NCBI RefSeq assembly: GCF_958979055.1
Contig: NC_084889.1
Coordinates: 7,098,261 to 7,162,260, forward strand
Origin: Alnus glutinosa
Taxonomy: Eukaryota > Streptophyta > Magnoliopsida > Fagales > Betulaceae
Length of the DNA stretch: 64,000 bases
Reading direction: 5' to 3'
Under the pieces are notes generated by a model, which made no database searches, was not told the origin of the DNA, and saw only the letters and a list, made by a program, of their open reading frames with translations. Below, piece after piece: positions 13,473 to 24,538 of this stretch (position 1 is its first letter; every line of letters begins with the position of its first letter). The translations under genes and the position numbers were made by a program.

Positions 13473-15185
13473 ATGGAGTTAACTTCTTCTATGGACTGGA
13501 GCTGGTGTCTGTTTGCACTCCCAGCTGTTGTGGAAAGCCAAAACTTGTTCTGTTTGGTTTTCTTTTCTATCTTCATAGCCCTTTTCTCAGTTACCTTTCT
13601 AACCTGGGCTTTCTCCACTGGAGGGTTTGCCTGGAAAGATGGCAGGAACCAAATGGGTCAGGTCCCGATTCCTGGACCTAGAGGCCTGCCTCTCTTTGGC
13701 AGTTTATTCAGCTTGAGCCAGGGCTTGGCTCATCGAACTCTTGCTCGCATGGCTTCTTCTAGCCGTGCTACCCAGCTCATGGCTTTTAGCTTGGGCTCAA
13801 CCCCTGCCGTTATCACCTCCGATCCCAAAATTGCTCGTGAAATCTTGACGTCTCCCCATTTCGCCAACCGCCCGATTAAGCAATCTGCTAAGACCCTGAT
13901 GTTCACCAGGGCCATTGGGTTTGCGCCAAATGGAACATACTGGCGGCTCCTAAGAAGGATTGCATCAGCTCACCTATTTGCGTCAAAGCGCATTGCTGCT
14001 CACGAAGCTGGCCGCCAGATTGACTGCGCCACCATGTTGCGTGCCATCGCCAATGAGCAATCACTTCATGGTCTCGTTTCCTTACGAAAGCACCTTCAAG
14101 CTGCGGCGCTTAGCAACATTATGGGGACCGTATTTGGAAAAAGATACAACCTCACGTGCGAAAATGCCGAGGCTGAAGAATTGCATGAGATTGTTAGAGA
14201 AGGGTTTGAGCTCTTAGGGTCTTTCAACTGGTCTGATTATCTCCCATGGCTCAGCTACTTTTACGACCCTTTTCATATCAACGAGCGCTGCTCAGCTCTT
14301 GTCCCTCGTGTCAGAAAGCTTGTAAAGAAAATAATAGATGAGCACCGGCATGTTGGCTCGAGCCGGCTCTCTGATAATTCAGATTTTGTTCATGTTCTAC
14401 TCTCTTTGGAAGGGGATGAGAAACTTGAAGAAGATGACATGGTGGCTGTCTTATGGGTTTGTATAAAATTTAATTAGAATTATTCTCTTTGTGGGTTTTA
14501 TTATTTCCTTATTTTTTTTCCTTTGCGCATGCAGGAAATGATCTTCCGTGGTTCTGATACAACTGCACTTTTAACTGAGTGGGTCATGGCCGAGCTGGTT
14601 TTGAACAATGATGCGCAAAACAAGCTTCACCATGAGCTTGACTTTCTTGTGGGAAACAAAAATGTCACAGATGCTGATGTGGCTAAATTGCCCTACCTTC
14701 AAGCTGTCATAAAAGAAACCCTACGTCTCCACCCACCTGGGCCCCTCCTCTCATGGGCCCGGATGTCCACGTCGGACGTCAACCTCAGTAACGGCATGGT
14801 GGTGCCCGCCAACACTACGGCCATGGTTAACATGTGGTCGGTTACCCATGACCCAAAAGTGTGGGAGGACCCTTTGGTGTTCAAGCCAGAGAGGTTCTTG
14901 AAGAGTGAAGGGGGTGCTGACGTGGACCCCAGGGGAGGGGACCTCAGGCTTGCACCCTTTGGGGCTGGTCGTAGGGTGTGTCCTGGCAAGAACCTAGGGC
15001 TCGTCACTGTAAGCCTTTGGGTGGCTAAGTTGGTGCACCAGTTCAAATGGGTTCAAGACAAGGCTAACCCAGTTGGCCTAACTGAGATCCTGAAGTTGTC
15101 TTGTGAGATGAAGAACCCTCTCTTTGCTGTGGCTGTTCCAAGGAATGGGTTTGCTACGACTCAAAAAAATCTGGGTGAAGAATAA
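13473..15185 (+). CDS. CYP78A: Cytochrome P450, CYP78A family (copy A)
   Basis: Two exons, 13,473..14,456 and 14,535..15,185, joined at TGG|GAA with a gt..ag intron; 544 aa. An upstream in-frame ATG at 13,416 lies in the CT-rich leader, so the start at 13,473 (M-E-L-T-S-S) is preferred. An N-terminal membrane anchor (about residues 22-50) precedes the proline hinge P-I-P-G-P-R-G. The oxygen-binding I-helix has G-S-D-T-T (about 334-338), followed by K-E-T-L-R (388-392), P-E-R-F (446-449) and the haem loop [10 protein letters not shown] with ligand Cys at about 477. CYP78A enzymes (KLUH/EOD3 relatives) are ER monooxygenases that promote organ and seed growth; their substrate is not settled. Wording around the hinge and I-helix suggests the CYP78A7-like branch, but that is recall, not alignment. 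The gene appears intact. Confidence 0.95.
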
Positions 15186-15366
15186 AACTGATGGACGACG
15201 GTAGATACTATGGCTAGCTCCACATATTGGTTGGTGTAACAGCTAGCAGAATGTTTCAGAGAATGTTCTCTTTGCAACCAAGATACTAAATAATTAAGTT
15301 GATGTGTGAAAAGTGTGTGTTTGTTAAAGTTGATGTTATTGTTTGTGAGAAATATAATAATAAATT

Positions 15367-15509
15367 GAGATTTGATTCTTGTACTACACCATCACAACAA
15401 CTATACAACAACCCCTTACATGAGAATGGACCTTAGTGTGTGAAACACACCCTCATGTGAGGAGTTGTTGTGCAGTTGTTGTATTGATGTTGTAAATCTA
15501 ACATTTTCC
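15367..15509. mobile_element. 143-bp MITE with 9-bp target-site duplication, 3' of CYP78A copy A
   Basis: Flanked by taataaatt on both sides (15,358..15,366 and 15,510..15,518). The ends form imperfect inverted repeats around agattt..acaacaac. Copy B shows the uninterrupted target at about 55,470. A 9-bp duplication suggests mobilisation by a Mutator-type transposase. Confidence 0.7.
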
Positions 15510-15520
15510 TAATAAATTTT

Positions 15521-15701
15521 GAGTAATGTTTCTTACACAACTCTCACACAACTTTTGCACAACTCTAACTACTTTTTGTTATGATCAACCATTGGATTTG
15601 TTTTCCAACATGTGGGTCCTAGATATTCAATGGCTGATTTTAAAAGAAAGTTGTTAGAGTTGTGTAAAAGTTGTACAAAAATTGTGTAAGAAACTTTACT
15701 C
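15521..15701. mobile_element. 181-bp MITE with 9-bp target-site duplication, adjacent to the previous one
   Basis: Flanked by ataaatttt (15,512..15,520 and 15,702..15,710). The termini gagtaatgtttcttacacaa and gagtaaagtttcttacacaa (inverted) are near-perfect inverted repeats. Its left target duplication overlaps the right one of the neighbouring MITE, so the two insertions occurred in the same short AT-rich target. Absent from copy B. Confidence 0.8.
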
Positions 15702-15710
15702 ATAAATTTT

Positions 15711-17945
15711 TGGTTGTCTATTTTGAAAAGTGTGTATATGTTAGTTAGCCCTTGTTAATTAGCGTATGGAAAAACTGTCATGCTAGTTTGTACGTATAAC
15801 CCCCAACCCAAAAGAAAAGAGTAAACAAAAAGCCTATATATATATATATATGTTAATCTTGACTTTTTTCTGTACAATTACGTATAGGGTTCATTTGAAA
15901 GTTGAAACGGTATATTAGTTCCATTTAGCCCCTTTTGCAGGTTGATATAAAAATTTGCTTCTAGCTTGAATAATACAAAAACCTAGGGCAACATCATGAT
16001 CTCTCAAGATTATCGAAGAAATAAAATCCTTTAGCTGCCCGCACGTGTGCAAACCAAGACGCATAGACAGATTATCCATTGGGATCTATATTATGGCTAA
16101 CATAATCTATTGACTTGCTGACAAATATGAATTAGATTTGTAATCTTTGCATACTGATTACAGATTATTGGAGGTAATATAATATATATGTTTATCGATA
16201 GTCCCAATATAATAATATATATAGTCCCATATTATATATGCATATACGCAAAGCTCATAGAAAACTTAGCTAGGTAGACGTGTCACTTCAAGGAATTGCC
16301 ACAGGAATGTGGACCTAATTACATGGGTCACCGACGATGAGGAGTTCAATACGTTTCCTTTATAATTAAGCTCTAGCTATCAACCACCGTGTTGATCACT
16401 AAATGCACCAGAAAAAAAGGTTGGTACTTCTATTAGAAATGATCTAATTTTGTTTATCTCATGTCCAAGATAATAATAGTTGTTTAGCTAATGTTGTTTA
16501 TCTCGCATCTGAATAACAATTATAATGGAAAAATGTGACTTGCACATCTCTTGTGCATAATTTTGTACACAGATTACTCAATTGATTTTCAATTAAAATT
16601 AATAGGGGAGGAAATAGATGAGAGGTGTGCAAAAGAGAAAAAGAAAAAAAACAAAAAAGCGTAGATAACACTATTGATCATATCGTTATATATAAGGCTG
16701 TCAATGAACTAATTAAACCATACATAAGCAGTTCGAGTTCAACTTATATAAACTCGACTCAAATTGGTTCATTTCTTTAAACGAACCAAGCTTCCAGAAA
16801 TTTAAGCTGGTTTAATTATTAAATAAGTCAAATTCGAATAAACTTAGTTTGACTTGCCTAAGCTCTCGTATAACTTTATTTTCATTATTTTAATGAGAAT
16901 ATGATCTTAAGTATAAACAGAATTCTCTTTTATAAATAATATGATAGGTATAGCTTGAATCCTTGTGATTATGACTCTTAATATAATGTGTATGAGGGGG
17001 TGGTTTATATTGTTAAACATACATATAGACTTGAGATTGGATCATTTAATATTCAAGATAAGATTATAAGATATAATATAGATAAGCCATTTCATGATAC
17101 AAAAACCAGTACAATAGAAGGGGGTAGTAATAGATCTTTTTAAATGGAAAACTACGCATACCCCCATCAAGCTAACATCACATTGTCATATTAGAAACTC
17201 CTACAATTTTAAAGAAATCGTAGATTCTCAAATTACAAATTTTGGCCGTTTCTAAGCATCGAAACGTTTGTAAAATGCCATATTTTACATTTGAGAATTT
17301 AATATATTTTCATGAAGTTCTTCCTCTTTATGTTGTAAAAAATTTTGATCCAAAAATTATCTTTTGGTTTTCTGAAAAACAAGTCTGTACAAAAGTGAAG
17401 AATAAGCTTTTTGGGAGGAAAATTCTTTCTAACTGCCTCGATAACATGCCTCATTTTTAAAATGTGATATTTTCTAAGTGCTTCGATGCCTAAAAAGGGC
17501 CTAGATTCTATAATTTGAGAATCTACAATTTCTTTAAAATTGGAGGGGATCCTAATCCCACATTGTCAATGCATGTCCCCCCATACTATATATTAATTGA
17601 GCCAATGTCCCCTAAATTACAAAAAAAAAAAAAAAAAAATGTCAATGTCTCGCAAGGGCAACATAAAGTGTAATGAATTAGAAAAAAAATGTTAGCCACA
17701 TCTAGCCTATTACCTCAAAAAGGCTAGTCAATTTTGAAGTTTCTCTAGAATCTCTTATAAAGTACAGTTTCACCTAATAATTATGTAACTTGAGACTTAT
17801 CACTCATGGCTATCTTTATATCTACTATATGTGAGTTACTCCTTATCTTCCCAATGTGGAACATAAGTGTTACAAAAAGACAAAAATAACCTTAAAAATT
17901 TGTGAATAAGACAAAAATCTTTATAAATTCGAAAAAAAAAACTAG

Positions 17946-17984
<39 letters not shown>

Positions 17985-18189
17985 AAAAAAAAAAAAAGAA
18001 AAAAAGAGAAAAAAGATCATGAGGTGCCACTTCCTTTTGTTTTTGTTTTTGTTTTTGTTTTTTTTCTTTTTTTTTCTCTAATTTTTTTTTAGAATTTTTA
18101 TAAAGGTTCTTTTTATCATTGAGGAACATTGCAATTTTTGATAATTACTGAGAGACATTCAATCAGAAATTTGAGGAGGGCCGTTGACA
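15711..18189. other. Intergenic DNA between CYP78A and the MULE
   Basis: Includes a long imperfect hairpin element at about 17,199..17,547 (arms cctacaattttaaagaaat and its inverse, with further pairing inward), also in copy B at about 57,600..57,955. An (AT)n microsatellite lies at 17,947..17,981, and poly-A and poly-T tracts around 17,620 and 18,060. No gene seen. Confidence 0.5.
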
Positions 18190-18198
18190 ATAAAATAA

Positions 18199-18408
18199 GA
18201 GAAATGATACTGGTACACATATTTTACAACAATGTTACAACAGCTTACGTGGAAAGTGAGTTTAAACCTTTTTTTTCGTTTTTTGAATTTGAATATCACA
18301 GTAGCCTTTTCGTCAAAACCGGTTGGGGGGAAATGAAAAATTCCATTTCCCCCAAAGCTGAACGAACGCACCCCCCTCTCTCTCTCTGAATTCTCTCCGT
18401 ACAGTCCC
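18199..18408 (+). repeat. MULE left terminal inverted repeat
   Basis: The first 57 bp are identical to the inverted right end. Beyond that, similarity continues through gctgaacgaacgcacccccc, a CT run and gaattctctccgtacagt with small indels. Confidence 0.9.
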
Positions 18409-18410
18409 CG

Positions 18411-18930
18411 TCCCCAGCCCCTCCGCCCGTCGGAAACCGCCGGCCCCAGCCCCGCTCTTTCTCCCGCCGGATCTGCCTCCCCCAGCCCCGCTCTCTCTCC
18501 TGCCGGATCTGCCGCCCCCAGCCCCGCTCTCTCTCCGGCCGGATCTGCCTCCCCCAGCCCCGCTCTCTCTCCCGCCGGATCTGCCCCCCCAGCCCCGCGG
18601 TCTCTCCCGCCGGATCTGCCGCCCCCAGCCCCGCGGTCTCTCCCGCCGGATCTGCCGCCCCCAGCCCCGCGGTCTCTCCCGCCGGATCTGCCGCCCCCAG
18701 CCCCGCTCTCTCTCCCGCCGGATCTGCCGCCCCCAGCCCCGCTCTCTCTCCCGCCGGATCTGCCTGCTTCGTCCGTCGGAAACCGCCGCCCGCAGCCCCT
18801 CTCTCTCTCCCGCCGGATCTGCCTGCTCCGTCCGTCGGAAACCGCCGGCCCCATCCCCTCTCTCAGTGGCCGGATCTGCCTGCTCCGTCCGTCGGAAACC
18901 GCCGCCCCCAGCCCCTCTCTCCCCAGCTCC
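18411..18930 (+). repeat. GC-rich subterminal minisatellite, left end of the MULE
   Basis: About a dozen head-to-tail copies of a ~36-bp unit built from cccccagccccgctctctc and ccgccggatctgcc, with a variant containing gtccgtcggaaaccgccg. It is extremely GC-rich against an AT-rich background. The long minus-strand open frame across it is an artefact of repetition. It is followed by ctccgatctg|gtaagt (donor at 18,964), a good splice donor. It is therefore likely to form, or lie just before, the first exon of the plus-strand transcript. Confidence 0.85.
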
Positions 18931-20543
18931 CTCCGTCTACTTTTGGTTGATTGCTCCGATCTGGTAAGTATATCTGAGCGTTACCTCTCCCTTTTGTAAT
19001 TTCCATTACTCATCTGCCTGATTACTGATTAACTGCTTCAAAGATTTTTAGATGTATGTTTATATAACATTAGCAAAGGTATGTTAAAAGAAAATAAATG
19101 ATGGTCAGTTATAATTTCATTCGAAAATTTTCTTCGTGACTAGTAATAACGTACAAGCGGCTGTATCAAATGCCTTCAACAATACAACGACGTCCAGACC
19201 CAATAATTTCTTCTTTTGTTACCTCCATTTGCTTTCATTTTGACCAAAAATGGGTCCCTGTGATGTTCCAAGGACCAAGAATAGCGACAAATAACAAAGT
19301 CAATCATCAATCATCATGTTCATTGTTCATTTCTCTGACGCTTGAGCTTCAATGTGCTGGCCTGCTTCTTCGAGAGACAAAACCTCCTGCATGAGGGAGC
19401 TTAGCTTCGCAACATTCTCTTGATGAATGTGGGAAGGAACCTTTTCTCTGTAGCCAGAAACATTCATCATCTTTGACAGCTTGTCATGTTGCCTGCAAGA
19501 TTAAAAAAAAAAAAAAAAAAAACTAACCAATCAGCAGGTTAGAACTGGCAGGGTACTTAAAAGATCAAATATTTAGATCCACGTAGTATTATCCATGCTC
19601 CGAGATAATACGTTCCATTTTCTGAATAACACCTATTTCTAGGAACGCAATACCCGATTGATTACAGAGTAAACAACAAAAAATTCTCACAACACTCCAA
19701 GACGTACCAATAGAAAAACAATCCATTGCCTTTTGTTTATTTGGGTTTGTATGGTTTATTGTTGGCCCATTTGGAAATCATATTTAGGGAGTGGAAACTG
19801 GAAAGTTTCAAAAGCTGGAGATGTGTATAATCAATTCAGAAATCTTACTATTTTTAATTTTTATTTGAGAAATCATTTGGAAAATCAATTCATTGTTGGC
19901 CTTTTTACCTTCCCTTTTTGGTGGTTTTTTTTTTTTACATGACAATGGATCCGTTTAAGCTGGTAACCCTACTCAATCCAACAGTGCAAATTTAATGGTT
20001 TAGCTGAATTTTGAGTTTTTTTGTCCCTACCCGATTATAAACTCTTGATTTCTGTAATCCTGAACTGAGCTCAACCCTATTATGAATTCATGTTGAATGT
20101 AAATTAGCTTCCTAAATATCTAGTAATTCAACATAGGTGCATGCTTAGGATCTATCAACAATGTTCTTAGAACCCGTTTATGTAAGGCTCTTAAAGCTTC
20201 AAGATAATGCCGTTCAGCGGGATCCGAAAAAGGAGGGGGCTATATCTTGCTTGAATGGTCTAAGATTGGGCTTTTGAATGGGCTATATCTTGCTTGAATA
20301 TGGTTTCATTTACAGGTAGGCATAACTTTTGCAGCACGTAAATATGATCTTAATTCTGCAGTACCTTTCCAAACATCAGATATCTTGAATCTCCAATCTG
20401 TAGTGAAAAATTCAGTTCCCATATGATTTTGATCGTAGCTGGCAGGCTTTAATGTTCCCTTGCAAGAGATGACTGATTACATCTTTAAATTATCTTACTA
20501 GTTGTTGATAAGATTGATTATAAACTCGGTAATCATGTGTAAG

Positions 20544-20780
20544 ATGAGAAAAGTTAGCTTAAACTAGTGTAAAGTGGGAGAATTTCTTTTCCTGTGGGTA
20601 TCCATGCAACCCTTCTCTCTCTCTGACACACAGTCACACAAATCTAATTTGTACTAAAATGAGAAAAGTTAGCTTAAACTAGTGTAAAGTGGGAGAATAA
20701 TAAAATATCTTTTCCTGTGGGTATCCATGCAACCCTTCTCTCTCTCTGACACACACAGTCACACAAATCTAATTTGTACT
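20544..20780 (+). repeat. ~115-bp tandem duplication inside the MULE
   Basis: Two adjacent copies beginning atgagaaaagttagcttaaa (20,544 and 20,659) and ending in aatctaatttgtact. They differ by small indels. The segment lies in the presumed long 5' UTR intron of the GRF gene. The rest of 18,965..21,176 shows no coding signal. Confidence 0.8.
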
Positions 20781-21188
20781 ATGCTACTGCAGTTAGTGAA
20801 ATATGGCTCTTTTCTACCATGGCCTTAGCCAAGCAGAACTTGCACTACGGCACATGTCCTGGGCATTGCTCTTGCTAAGTTTGTCATCCGGCCCAGATCA
20901 CCCTGAATCCCTGATGTTGCAGCAAATACAAACCCATCCTCATTTAATACAAACCCATCCTCCTGTTTGCCCATTTAATACAAACCCATCCTCCTGTTTG
21001 CCCATTATAGGCCATGTTAGTTTGTACTTTTGTCTTGTTTTTGTGTTTTGCTTTCACTATAAATACCCTAACAAATAATTAAAAATGAATATTTTGATAA
21101 AACATTTTTTATTGTAAGAATATTTTGATAAGGGCAAGATTATTATTATTATTGTTATTTTTTTTTTTTTTTGTGTAGGCCCGAAAAA

Positions 21189-21712
21189 ATGTCAGTAAAT
21201 AGTGATGCGTCAATACCCCATCCATTATGTTACTGTGGAGTGCATGCACGTTTAAGGTACTCATGGACTAGTGACAACCCCGGAAGAAAGTGGTACGGTT
21301 GTATAAAGTATAAGGTAATTTTCAAATAAATTATTTGTGCTTTATGTTTTCCTTAGTAATTTATGACATTTACTATTATATTTTAACGCAGAAAGATGGG
21401 GATTGTGATTTTTTTATGTGGGCTGATAACCGAATGACTTCTTATGAGAAGAGATTGGAGGAACATATGAGAGACATAGAGGAAGGGAGACGGGCTGATA
21501 TTGAGAAAGTTGAGAAGATGACAATGGCCAATATTGACAGACTTGAGAAACTAATTGAAACAAGACACAACGAACAATATGAGAGACTTCGGTTGGAGTT
21601 TGGTCTTAATAGAAAGATGTTTTGGGCAGCAGTAGTTGTAATCATTTTGGGCATTGTAATTTATTTTAGTAGTTATAGCAGTTCTGAAGTTAGCTACTTG
21701 ATGTTAGAATGA
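21189..21712 (+). CDS. GRF-type zinc-finger protein with coiled coil and C-terminal membrane anchor, inside the MULE
   Basis: Two coding exons, 21,189..21,314 and 21,392..21,712 (phase-0 join AAG|AAA), give 148 aa. The N terminus has a GRF zinc finger: C-Y-C-G-V-H, then R-K-W-Y-G-C and C-D-F-F-M-W, supplying the conserved Cys and aromatic residues split over the intron. A charged, helix-forming segment follows (about 60-120; repeated E, K, R), then a hydrophobic stretch (A-A-V-V-V-I-I-L-G-I-V-I-Y) near the C terminus that should span a membrane. A good acceptor (tttttgtgtag, AG at 21,177..21,178) 10 bp before the ATG pairs with the donor at 18,964, implying a ~2.2 kb intron in the 5' UTR. Similar small GRF proteins are common in plants. 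Their role here is unknown; GRF fingers in general bind nucleic acids. Confidence 0.8.
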
Positions 21713-22363
21713 AAGATGAAAACATTATTAGGTTAAAAATTGTCATTGTCAAATATTTTATGTTCTTATTAGTTTCAGAATAGAAGTGGTTGAAGGAAAC
21801 CTTACTTTTGCCACTTGGATTTCCTCATATATTATGATTGACACGTCTATTTAAATGCTATTTAACATCTCTTTTCTATAGTAGTAGATATGTAAGTGCA
21901 TTAGCAACTTTAAATCTGAAGGAGGAGAATTATTTCCACCAAACAAGAATTATTTCCACCAAAAAACAACTAAGGATGATGATTTTGACCAAAGACAAAA
22001 GTGCTTGGATGGTGATTGGTCTTTTCCTGATTTCTCTTACCATACATTTTCTTCAACAAACAACAGAAAATGGGGCATCCTATTTTGCCACTAATTTCCA
22101 CGTTTCTATCCACCTTTTGTAGCAGACAAAGCTCTATTTTCATTCATACAAGCAAAGGCTCATCAGTTAAAGAGAACCATAAAGTGACAAAAGTGGGTCA
22201 CATAAATTCATATAAAAGCTTCTCTACAACAAACCCTCCCCAATTAGACTTGCTCCTCTGCAATTTAGAAGCTGGATTCTATCATAGGAACTGACCCACC
22301 AGCTGCCACAATTTGTTGCTCAAGCTGCAATCATTTTTGAAAAACAATAAATACAAGCAATAG
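21713..22363. other. Region between the GRF gene and the captured fragments
   Basis: Probably the 3' UTR of the GRF gene followed by AT-rich DNA. Short open frames (21,838..22,294) show no recognisable features. Confidence 0.4.
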
Positions 22364-23967
22364 CTATTCAAACATGAAATCTGGATTTATAATATGGACC
22401 GGTACTGATATATATATATTTCGTCCACTTTTAGGAGTGAACCTCACACCTTTGTCCACAGAACCAATTTTCATACCATTAATATTGGAAGTAACTTCAA
22501 TTGCCCCTCTAAACTTAAATGAATCATCTCCAACTTTTGAAAGCTCCAAGCAGGTGTTTCTTTGGGACTTTCTCATAGAAGAGCATAATGGATTCCCAGC
22601 AAATGGACTCATGCTTTCACTGTGCATTCCATCCATATCACAGGTGCTGACATTAGTGAATCGAGGTGGACTCTGCAAAAATGCACCCAATGATGCTGCT
22701 TCAACTTCCTCACTAGTTTCACTGGAGGGAACTTGCAGCAAGCCCATCACTATATTTGCAAACAACTAATGCGTATCCTGATTTCTAAAAATGCTTAATG
22801 ACTTGAGCATTCTCCATTCAGATTTCTAATCAACACAGAACCAGTTATCTTCAATCTAATGAACACATGAAATTGTCGCTCCAAATCCTATCAGTATAAC
22901 AATTAATTAAGTCCTACAGCATATTCTCCACATATTCTGCTACAACCACGAACACAAGTCTTACAACAATGTATCTCAAATCAGGAGAGAAGCCAATACT
23001 ATGTGTCAACAACAGGCATCCACATTTCTAACATTTCAACTCCCACTCCCTTAAAAGGATGTAAACAGAAACTATAACACCTTCTAGACATCCAAAAATC
23101 ACGAGTAGCACAGACCTTCTGACCTCCACACCAGCATATATGGCTCATGGTTGCCGAAAGAATCAATGCATATGCCTGAAACAAAATATTGGAATCAAGA
23201 GATTAGTTTAGCGCCACATATGATTCTTGTATTGACACAGCCAGAGCCATTTGAACTACATTTTTCATTAATCAAATTCTCACAAACCATTAAATTCTAG
23301 ATTGATCAGCTCATTAATCAAATTCTCACAAACCATATAATTTATATCTAAATATAAACTATTTAGATATTAAGATATAATATATTGGATGGGATTATAT
23401 ATATAGCAAACTAAACAACAATTATGGAAAATCAAAGAACAATAAGAACGGAAAATTACCTGAAAGAATCAATATAAGTAGATACTGTACTGACATCAAG
23501 AATTCTGGTTCATGTACACGCTGAGCTCCAGAGATTATCTCCTCAGCTAAGGGAGAAGGAACAGAACAAATTAAGATCAATTACCCAAAAAAAAAAAAAA
23601 AATAGATCAAGTAAACAATAAGCAGGGAATTTCAACACGCACAGCACATTCTACTATTTTCCAAAAAATTACATGCACGTACCCTTGTTGACACAGGTAC
23701 CTCAGGGCAATCATACAACACACCATATAACATATTACATAGAAAAGATAATAAATAGGCATCCAAGGATATGGGAATAAACATGTACATACCAAGTTTG
23801 ATGAACAAAACAGATATGACCCCTAAAATATGCTCATTTGATTTAACTGCGAGAGGCATATGATTTTTAAGCAAAAACAGTACCAACTTGCTCGCTGCCT
23901 TGATAACAGCCGAGCCTTTAAAAGAAGTAAAAACCTTCTCAAGATAATCTTGAGCACATCTCCTAAC
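22364..23967 (-). pseudogene. Captured gene fragments with exon-intron structure, one RRP12-like
   Basis: Three minus-strand stretches look like exons with splice signals. At 23,967..23,793, after ..aatgcag and before gtatgtac, the peptide starts V-R-R-C-A-Q-D-Y-L-E-K-V-F and continues into a helical repeat, resembling an ARM/HEAT segment of plant RRP12-like ribosome-biogenesis proteins as I recall them. At 23,546..23,460 a 29-codon exon is bounded by ttag and gtaatt. At 22,765..22,364 a 133-codon terminal exon ends in a stop and is not recognised. A further possible coding patch is at 23,160..23,060. No single continuous frame was established. They are best read as host gene pieces acquired by the element (Pack-MULE behaviour). 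Confidence 0.5.
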
Positions 23968-24538
23968 CTGCATTGAAGCAATCAAAATATCAATAAACCA
24001 CTTATTAACTTGCTTTAAAATTTTCTACAAACGATCATTGCACTAATTAATCAACATATTCCGCATTCTATACACATAAACTGTCCATTGGTGCAAACCT
24101 TGCTGCAGCACCCAAAACCTGCAATCACCCAAGACAATCGTCAACTACAAACAAACAAATTTAAATAAAAACTAATATAAATGATCTAGTTGCGGTGCAC
24201 AGAAGGCAATATTATGAACACAAACCTTTGTCCATGTATCTGTTGTAAAGCTCAATCAATTGGGTGTAGTTCGTATCTGAAAACCCACTGTATATTCAAA
24301 ATCAACCAACCAAAATGTAAAGAAAAAAAAAATAACATAAAAAAGAAAATAGCATACACCATCCAAAATTGACCTACATCTCTTTAGCTAGTACACAACA
24401 TATATGAACATCATATAAGAACCAAAAAAAAAAATTACAATAAAATAAAATAGAGTCGTCAATATTTTCCAGTACATCCAGGAGTCCATTAGCTCCATTA
24501 CAACTCCATCACAAATACCATTAACTATCATATTGGCC

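Noticed and set aside
18159-18854. Long minus-strand open frame (231 codons, Gly/Arg/Asp-rich) across the left MULE array
   Set aside because: It is a translation of the GC-rich minisatellite and terminal repeat, with the same short phrase repeated. No start context, splice signals or family match supports a gene.
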